Positions 59,301-64,000 of a DNA stretch of 64,000 nt are shown piece after piece. The notes under the pieces are model-generated. The model had not been told where the DNA came from. It saw only the letters and a program-made list of their open reading frames with translations, and did no database searches. How positions within the stretch are numbered: the stretch's first letter is position 1; each line of letters begins with the position of its first letter. The position numbers and the translations under genes are program-made. Origin of the DNA: Burkholderia glumae LMG 2196 = ATCC 33617 (lineage in GTDB: Bacteria > Pseudomonadota > Gammaproteobacteria > Burkholderiales > Burkholderiaceae); contig NZ_CP009433.1 of NCBI RefSeq assembly GCF_000960995.1, positions 132,021 to 196,020 of the forward strand, in the 5' to 3' direction.

Positions 59301-60490
59301 ATCGTCGCATGCCGCAGCGCGAGCACCGCGCGTAGCAATCCAGCCAGCCCTGCGCCCGCTTCGAGGTGACCGATGTTGGTCTTCGCCGAGCCGACCCACA
59401 GCGGTAACGCCCGGTCGATGCCGTAGGCCGCGGCCGCGGCGGAGAGTTCGATCGGATCGCCCAGTTCGGTCCCGGTGCCGTGCGCCTCCAGATAGCCGAC
59501 GTCGTTCGGGCTCAGCTTCGCGCGCGACAGGCAGATGCGCAGCAGTTCGGTCTGCGCGAGTCCGTTCGGCGCGGTGAGCCCGTTGCTGCGCCCGTCCTGG
59601 TTGAGTGCCGTCTCGCGCACCGACGCGAGGATACGATCGCCATCGCGCAGCGCATCCCCGAAACGCTTCAGGACCAGCACGACGCAACCTTCGCCGCGCA
59701 CATAGCCGTCCGCGTCGGCCGAGAATGCACGGCACCGGCCACTCGGCGACAGCGCATTGAGCTTCGCGAGCGCTACCGAGGATTCCGGGCCGGCGCTCAC
59801 ATGCACGCCGCCCGCGAGCGCGATGCGCGTCTCGCCCTTGCGCAGTGCCTGGCATGCCAGGTGCAGCGCGACCAGCGACGACGAGCAGGCGGTGTCAATG
59901 CTGAGCGCCGGCCCCTGGAAGCCGAACGTATAGGCGAGCCGCCCGGACGCAGTCGCGAGCGACGCGCCGGTTGCCGAGTAGGTGTCGGCCGACTCGGTCG
60001 CGAACCGATGCACGAAATCGTTCGCGCAGATCCCGACATAGACGGCGGTGTCGCTACCGCGCAAGCCATCAATGTCCAGTCCCGCATGGTCGAGCGCCTC
60101 GTAAGACACTTCCAGCAGTTGACGCTGTTGCGGCTCCATGCGTTCAGCTTCGCGCGCGGAGAGGCCGAACGCGGCCGGATCGAAACGGTCCGCGCCGTCC
60201 AGCACCGCCATCGCGTCGCTGTAGATCTTGCCCGCCGCGTTGCGATTCCGGTCGAACAGGCCCGTAGCGTTCCAGCGCGTTTCCGGCAGTCCGGATACCG
60301 CATCGCCGCCGCCTGCCAGCAACGTCCAGTAACTCTCGAGATCGACGACGCCGCCGGGCAGCCGGCAAGCCGCCCCGACGATCGCGATCGGTTCCGAGCG
60401 CTCGCGCTCGACCGCCTCCAGCTTGAGCCGGCTACGTTCGAGCGCCGATAGCGCGCGCAACAACGAAGAATCAGCACCTGATGCCGTCAT
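53345..60490 (-). CDS. Type I polyketide synthase, terminal fully reducing module with thioesterase
   Basis: The protein has 2,381 residues. After an N-terminal coiled-coil docking segment come: KS (about 33-455; DTACSSS with C202, H337, H375), AT (about 555-870; GQSMGE with S647 and YASH at 746-749, the methylmalonyl-CoA signature), DH (about 935-1230; HRVDGSALLP with H944), ER (IHSATGGTGLAAVQ), KR (VTGGTGGLG, YSSAAALLPSPSQTSYAAANA), ACP (LDSLTG) and a C-terminal thioesterase (GHSLGALLAFG nucleophile elbow, HDHVV, GGHYF). All reductive domains look intact, so it would add a fully reduced methyl-branched C3 unit and release the chain. The start overlaps the upstream PKS stop (TAATG). Confidence 0.95.
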   Translation of the reverse strand: MTASGADSSLLRALSALERSRLKLEAVERERSEPIAIVGAACRLPGGVVDLESYWTLLAGGGDAVSGLPETRWNATGLFDRNRNAAGKIYSDAMAVLDGADRFDPAAFGLSAREAERMEPQQRQLLEVSYEALDHAGLDIDGLRGSDTAVYVGICANDFVHRFATESADTYSATGASLATASGRLAYTFGFQGPALSIDTACSSSLVALHLACQALRKGETRIALAGGVHVSAGPESSVALAKLNALSPSGRCRAFSADADGYVRGEGCVVLVLKRFGDALRDGDRILASVRETALNQDGRSNGLTAPNGLAQTELLRICLSRAKLSPNDVGYLEAHGTGTELGDPIELSAAAAAYGIDRALPLWVGSAKTNIGHLEAGAGLAGLLRAVLALRHATIPPNLHLNGLNPHFDWEAERLQVPTALTPFPLNPSGSRIAAVSSFGFSGTNAHALVEQAPRAEPAAPLPGDVDAVFLSASSEAGLRDQARRFARRLTDAPAQWRELCHTARARRNPGALRIAVAGGDGLELAAQLNAFADGAVAAEVVRGERLPGERGVVAVFSGQGAQWVGMGRELVTTSAAFAQAFDECAQAVERHSGRLMRDALAAGEAAFAALDAATVQPLLFSVAVALAAHLRALGVRFDAVVGQSMGEVSAAAVAGALSIDDAARIMCERSRLGVTAKGGAMAMLAMSRAQVEALVAAEGRAVTLAASNGPESTLVSGTETEIDALVGAWQARGVFCRRLRVDYASHSAFMEPLLAPLKAALATISPRAAEIPLYSTVTGDAIDGATLTPDYWAANLRQPVLLYPTLEKLIARGYRLFLEISPRPALSASIEDALAQAGVDGRVACAMSDDAPQGRTALLAAGRLFAHGAHLDVERVPGRVAEIPTRSWEHVEFPLPSYRRSAAADEHTDAILGPARTIAGQAGTLVADGGLSAGHPLVAQHRVDGSALLPGTGFLRLALQAALARWPEEDLAVTDVVFRQVLALSDEATEPRPLQLVLIDESPNAAGWRVSSRDSEHDDHWVEHAGGRITRASGPADDGTGPGFAEAHARMRDEVDGATLYDALDRTGLQYGPRFRRVERLWWADDEFVARLTDGGTTQPDAFNLDACLHGLAWLGCRHDEPARVPVSVERVAIAADAGAPAWVHGVRTRAGDASTADLVVWDLAGRVVARIVGLRALSPDRADAALPAQGRWLHGQAWVEQPLLADPKAEPRDWLVVAACRDASAAWLERLQVRLGDATRLRWAPGDGTPFPMVELRAWVESGSRRARSIVWIGDSVERALAGDVGGEPAIRANIDALGVVQAVLAACDGREAARLNFVLAGTQAVAGQATPVRAALGDAGLWGLARALSAEHADWGVRCIDLDPGETHTQAERLADELAGGSAETEVVLRTARWVGRLVRRSLGAEREPAGRLAGIPYRVEIDRPGVLGSMKPRATPRVEPRAGEVEIEIDAAALNFADVMRAMGFFLSDGERSIALGSECAGVVSRVGPGVSTVQVGQRVVAIGAHCFASHACVDAALVAPQPDALSAAEAAALPIASMTAWYALKDVASLRAGQRVLIHSATGGTGLAAVQLALSLGAEVIATAGSEAKRRKLRELGVRHVFDSRNATFERATLDATDGRGVDVVLNSLAGAAIEQNLRVLAPDGWFLELGKRDIYEDGRLSMRHFKKRLRFVAIDLAGLQRDRPEQFAALFRRVLDAFARGELAPLSTTVLPVSRAAEAFQRMAAAQHVGKLALSMQDPELVVAEPGGPAPLLRGTHLVTGGTGGLGAALAGWLVENGVRRIVLMGRSAAGTAAQAQAEQLRQQGAEVRTIAIDVASRANLARELDAIDAEFGPLRGVYHLAGVLNDGLVDRQTPDAYRRVLSPKADAAWHLHELTTGRALDHFVLYSSAAALLPSPSQTSYAAANACLDALAVWRHSQGLPALSLQWGPFSDTGLAAIRSERGARLAERGAASLTTGESHRYLGMLMKRDEPVVGVFPFDAARWLDASPAVAFQPRFDMVREGAVARSGGDAAQARLKDAPPAMRRELIQALLRRHAAAVLRVPETMLTSAMTFPQAGLDSLTGLELRNRIESELGLPLSSAVLWRHPTVDALAEFLTQQLGAPDGPADVPPAQPAVAPRSAVDADKWFLVPRPSRAPRLRIFCIPFLGGLGSVFSSWVRHLPEEIELHALQLPGRPPRHAEAAHSLYSELVDALRDALLPRLDVPYAIYGHSLGALLAFGLAHALRDTKAPAPSHLFLAAYPAPHLHNPVGDIAGLPDAAFIEGLKRLRGIPEQVLADRELLNVFLPSLRAEIALLNSYAHQARAPLTVPATILAGTHDHVVTAAEIDAWRRHFTGAVDVGAIDGGHYFMKDAPRAVVDVVLARLTLAQSA

Positions 60491-63400
60491 TACAGATGTC
60501 CTTCCAATGCAGAGATTTCCCGTTCGAGCCGAGCGACCAGTTCATCGGCGGACAGGTCGGTCCGCGTGCCCGGCGCAGCGTCGCGCACATCTCGCGTGGG
60601 CGGTGCCGCCGCGGCCGCCGCAGCCGCCTTGCCCGGCTCCTCCGCCAGGGCGATGAGATGCGCGGCCAGCGCCTCGATGCTCGGGTAATCGAACGCGATC
60701 GTCGGCGCCAGGCGCCGCCCCGTGAGCGCACATAACTCGTTGCGCAGCTCCATCGCCATCAGGGAATCGAGGCCCAGCTCGCGCAACGGCATCTGCACGT
60801 CGAGCCGGGTCGACGGCCGGGTGCCCGTCACCTTGCGCACCGCCTGCTCGACCAGCACGCGCGGATCGACGTCGCGCCGGCGCGCACCGTCCGTCGGCGA
60901 CAGCGCGGCTGGAGGATTGCTCACGTCCGCCAACAGCGACGGGCGCACGGCGCGTGCTTGTGCGACCGTCGTCCAGTTAGCCGCGATCACCGCGACCTGG
61001 CTATCGGGCGCGTTCAGCAGCCGCATCAGGCTGGCCATGCCGCTTGCCGGTTTCAGCAGGAACTGACCTTGCGTGCGCAGCCGGCGCAGCGCGGCGGCTT
61101 CCATCGCGCCCGCCATGCCGGCCCCGCTCCAGCCGCCCCAATTGACGGCCAGGGCGGGCAAGCCGAGGCGGCGACGGGACTGAACCAGTGCGTCGAGATA
61201 GCCGTTGGCCACCGCATAGTTGCCCTGGCCAGCCGCGCCGAGCACCGACGCGATCGATGAGTAGACGACGAAGAAGTCCAGCGACGCACGACGGGTCCGC
61301 TCGTGTATCAAGCGCGCGCCCTCCGCCTTGGGCGCGATCACGCTGCCGTAGCGCGACGCGCCAAGTGCGCTCAACGGCGCGTCATCGAGCGTACCGGCGG
61401 CATGCAACACGCCTCGCAGCGGCGGCCAGTCGTCCGCGAGTGCGGCGAACAGACTGTCGACATCCGCTTCGGCACCGATGTCTGCAGGCGTCCAGCCGCA
61501 CCGTACGCCGTGCGCCGACAGGTATTCGAGCAACGAATCAAGCGCGGTACTGCGGGTTCGGGAGGTCAACATCAGGTGCCGGGCGCCATGCTCGACCAAC
61601 CATCTCGCGGCTTCCCTGCCGAGGGCACCACTGGCGCCCGTGACGAGGTAGGTCGCGCCGGCCGGCAACATGTCGCTGCTGTCGTCGGCGACGCGCAGCA
61701 CCACCTTGCCCACGTGACGGCCCTGCGCCATCGTGCGAAACGCCGTGCGCGCTCCGTGCAGCGGATGGATCGTGCGCGGCAGCGGCTGCAACTCACCACG
61801 CGCAAACATCGCCTGCAGTTCGCCGAACAGCGCCTCGATTCGATCGCTCGGCACATCCGCGATGTCGAACGACAGGTAGCGTGCGCCCGGATGATGCGCG
61901 GCGACGCGCTCCGGCGACCAGATCTCCGCCTTGCCCATTTCCAGGAAGACGCCCGACGGGCCGAGCGCGCGCAGGCTTTCCGGGATAAAGTCGCCGGTCA
62001 ATGCATTGAGCACGGCATCGACGCCGCGGCCGCCGGTGCTCGCGAGAATCTCGTCGGCGAAGCCCAGGCTGCGCGAATCGAAGCGATGCTCGACGCCCAG
62101 TCGCTCAAGCACGCCACGCTTGGCCGCGCTCGCGGTAGCGAACACCTGCAGCCCCATCTGTTGCGCGAGCTGGACTGCCGCGAGGCCGACACCGGTGGCA
62201 GCAGCGTGAATCAGGATGCGCTGGCCCCGCGCGAGGTCGCCGAGCGTCGTCAGCGCGTAGTGTGCAGTCAAGAACGCGACGGGCACGGTGGCCGCTGCGT
62301 CGAACGACCAGTCGTCGGGTATCCGCGCCACGTAGTGGGCATCGACGACCGCGTGCGACGCGAAGCTCCCGTCGGCCATCGCCATCACGCGGTCGCCGAT
62401 CCGTAGCGCCGTCACGCCGTCGCCGATCGCGGTAATGACGCCGCTCAACTCGCCACCGATTCCGTTCGCGCTCGCCGGCAGCTTGCCGAGCACGCGCAAG
62501 ACGTCGCGGAAATTGAGACCGGCGGCGCGCACGGCGATCGCGACCTGGCCTCGTCCCGGCCGCGGCGTCTCGCAGGCGACCAGCGCCAGCGAATCCAGTC
62601 GGCCATCGGCCGCTGCCGCGAGTCGGTACGACGCCGCGAGCGGCGCGTCCAGGCGATCCTCGCCGGCGGCAGCCCGCAGCCGCAGCGCATAGCGGCGCGC
62701 GCGCAGGCATACATCGGTCTCGCCGTCGGTGCGCCACAACTCCGGCCACAGCGCGTCCGCCGCCGCGTCGTCCGGCAGAGCGCGTGCCAGATCGACATTG
62801 GTACAGCGCAGGTCGGGATACTCGACCGCGATCGTGCGGCCAAGCGCCGCGATCGCCCCGGCCGCCGGCACGCCCGGCTCCGATTCGTCGGCCGGCGACC
62901 ACGCGCCCGCGGTCACGAGCCAGAGCTTGAACCCGGTTGCCAGCGGCGCAGCGGCAAGTGCAACGGCCAATGCGCCGACGCGTGCGGCCACGCCGGCGAG
63001 CGCCGTGCCGCCCGCCGCAACGTCCAGCTCCGGCACGATGCGCAGCGCGCCGCGCAACGGACCAGGCACGTCGCGCAATGCCGCGGCGATCACATCACTG
63101 TCCGCGGCCTCGTCGACGCGCACGAGCGTCGCGCCGGCGCCGCCGCGCGCGAATCTGGCTTCGAGCGCCGCACAATGCGCGGGTGTGCCCACCAGCAGCC
63201 AGACGCCTGCCGGATCGTCCGGCCCGACGGCGGCATCGACCGGCGTCCATTCGATCACGTGCTCGGTCGGTTCCCCCGCCTCAGGCGCCGCGTCGAGGGG
63301 CGGTTTCGCGAGGCGGCGCAGCGTCATGCCGCGCACCTCCATCACTGTCTCGCCGTCGTTCGCGAAGAGACGCAGCGTTGCGCGGATCGTGTCCGGCCGC

Positions 63401-64000
63401 GTGCCGCCATCCCGCTCCAGCCAGACCGCCACCCGCGACGCGGCAAACGGCCGGGCGTCGCGCAACAGGACGACCTCGTCGAACGCGAGCGGCACGAAGG
63501 CCCCGTCGAGCAGCTGATAGACGAGGCACGCGGCGGTCGCCTGGAGCGCGGCGTCGAGCAGGCCGGGATGTACCGGGAGCCCGTTTGTCGTTCCCTGGTC
63601 GACCAGGGTCGCCTCGGCGCGACGCGCGCCGTGACGCACGTCGGCGAGCGCCTCGAAACTGCCGCCGTAGCCCAACCCGCGCTGCGCGAATTGCGCACGC
63701 AGCGCACCGCCGCTCAGTTGCCCGACGAGCGCATCGGTGGCGGCATCGAGCGGCGGCGCACTGGCTTCACGCGAGAGCTGCGTCAGCTCGCCGCGTGCAT
63801 GCTCTATCCAGCCCGCTTCGATGCCTCCGGCGGCGCCTCGACTGTGGATCGCGAAGCGCCGCGCACCGCTCGCCGACGCGGAGACGACCAACTGGATGAC
63901 CCGTGTCTCGTCGTCTGCGAGGCGCAGCGGCGCACTCAACACCACGTCTCGCACGCCCGTCGCGACACCGTCGCCCAACACATCGCACGCTGCGAGCGCC
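60490..64000 (-). CDS. Type I polyketide synthase, upstream module (5' part outside window)
   Basis: The frame is open to the right edge, so KS and AT are outside. Visible domains: end of DH (RGVDVVLSAPLRL-like region to about residue 250), ER (ACETPRPGRGQVAIAVRAAGLNFRDVL, HAAATGVGLAAVQLA), KR (VTGASGALGREAARWL, HAAGTLDD, YSSIASVLGAAGQGNYAVANGY), ACP (LGLDSLMAMELRNEL) and a short C-terminal helix (VARLEREISALEGHL) that could dock to the next protein. The LDD motif marks a B-type KR. Stop and next start overlap as TAATG, so the two synthases are translationally coupled and act in series. Confidence 0.93.
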   Translation of the reverse strand, partial: ALAACDVLGDGVATGVRDVVLSAPLRLADDETRVIQLVVSASASGARRFAIHSRGAAGGIEAGWIEHARGELTQLSREASAPPLDAATDALVGQLSGGALRAQFAQRGLGYGGSFEALADVRHGARRAEATLVDQGTTNGLPVHPGLLDAALQATAACLVYQLLDGAFVPLAFDEVVLLRDARPFAASRVAVWLERDGGTRPDTIRATLRLFANDGETVMEVRGMTLRRLAKPPLDAAPEAGEPTEHVIEWTPVDAAVGPDDPAGVWLLVGTPAHCAALEARFARGGAGATLVRVDEAADSDVIAAALRDVPGPLRGALRIVPELDVAAGGTALAGVAARVGALAVALAAAPLATGFKLWLVTAGAWSPADESEPGVPAAGAIAALGRTIAVEYPDLRCTNVDLARALPDDAAADALWPELWRTDGETDVCLRARRYALRLRAAAGEDRLDAPLAASYRLAAAADGRLDSLALVACETPRPGRGQVAIAVRAAGLNFRDVLRVLGKLPASANGIGGELSGVITAIGDGVTALRIGDRVMAMADGSFASHAVVDAHYVARIPDDWSFDAAATVPVAFLTAHYALTTLGDLARGQRILIHAAATGVGLAAVQLAQQMGLQVFATASAAKRGVLERLGVEHRFDSRSLGFADEILASTGGRGVDAVLNALTGDFIPESLRALGPSGVFLEMGKAEIWSPERVAAHHPGARYLSFDIADVPSDRIEALFGELQAMFARGELQPLPRTIHPLHGARTAFRTMAQGRHVGKVVLRVADDSSDMLPAGATYLVTGASGALGREAARWLVEHGARHLMLTSRTRSTALDSLLEYLSAHGVRCGWTPADIGAEADVDSLFAALADDWPPLRGVLHAAGTLDDAPLSALGASRYGSVIAPKAEGARLIHERTRRASLDFFVVYSSIASVLGAAGQGNYAVANGYLDALVQSRRRLGLPALAVNWGGWSGAGMAGAMEAAALRRLRTQGQFLLKPASGMASLMRLLNAPDSQVAVIAANWTTVAQARAVRPSLLADVSNPPAALSPTDGARRRDVDPRVLVEQAVRKVTGTRPSTRLDVQMPLRELGLDSLMAMELRNELCALTGRRLAPTIAFDYPSIEALAAHLIALAEEPGKAAAAAAAAPPTRDVRDAAPGTRTDLSADELVARLEREISALEGHL

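Overview
The window looks like an accessory replicon (plasmid or integrated conjugative element) of a Burkholderiaceae bacterium, most likely Burkholderia or a close relative. The evidence is very high GC coding sequence, a Bv3F/H-NS-type protein, IS66 and IS5 elements, a MobF/TrwBC-type transfer module, a ParB-like protein, and DUF932, DUF3560 and LPD29 proteins of the kind carried on betaproteobacterial plasmids. No replication initiator, rRNA or tRNA was recognised.

Layout. (1) 1-3 kb: the 3' end of a ubiquitin-like-conjugation cassette (E1-JAB fusion, four-helix membrane protein, metallo-beta-lactamase-fold hydrolase), a conflict/defence candidate. (2) 3-5.7 kb: VapD, an IS66 remnant, a TacA/TacT toxin-antitoxin pair and a ProQ/FinO RNA chaperone. 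(3) 5.8-11.7 kb: conjugative relaxase, coupling protein and a TrwA-like accessory protein, followed by a probable oriT with an F-like nic motif. (4) 11.7-13.5 kb: a DnaA-box inverted repeat and six ~180-bp GC-rich tandem repeats. (5) 13.5-28.5 kb: plasmid backbone and hypothetical genes, nearly all leftward (ParB-like, orphan DNA methyltransferase, DUF932, LPD29, DUF3560), punctuated by short hairpins and by a dispersed family of long imperfect inverted repeats lying just upstream of genes. (6) 28.8-30.3 kb: a promoter/operator, a two-gene operon whose first product has a possible C-terminal HTH, and a cluster of five type I-F CRISPR-repeat-like hairpins with its own promoter and an intrinsic terminator. 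(7) 30.4-38.2 kb: a ParA-HEPN gene pair, H-NS, a truncated dnaE2, an SF1 helicase and transposase debris. Two inverted copies of a 914-bp IS5-family element (19.6 and 35.0 kb) each interrupt a gene that can be rebuilt in frame.

(8) 38.2-45.0 kb: a catabolic operon made of an aldehyde dehydrogenase, a GMC alcohol oxidoreductase and a Baeyer-Villiger monooxygenase fused to an alpha/beta-hydrolase, with a divergent AraC-type regulator. (9) 45.1-48.2 kb: a complete IS66 element abutting a second copy of the relaxase 3' end. (10) 48.5-64 kb: a leftward biosynthetic operon with two modular type I polyketide synthase proteins (the first running off the window), an avidin-like secreted biotin-binding protein, an MFS exporter, a methylmalonyl-CoA epimerase-like protein and methylmalonyl-CoA mutase. 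The AT carries a YASH motif, so the mutase and epimerase plausibly make the methylmalonyl-CoA the synthase uses.

The most unusual items are the I-F-repeat-like hairpin RNA locus, the avidin gene inside a PKS operon that makes its extender by a biotin-independent route, the long hairpin leaders that could sequester ribosome binding sites, the BVMO-esterase fusion, and the E1-JAB and ParA-HEPN cassettes.
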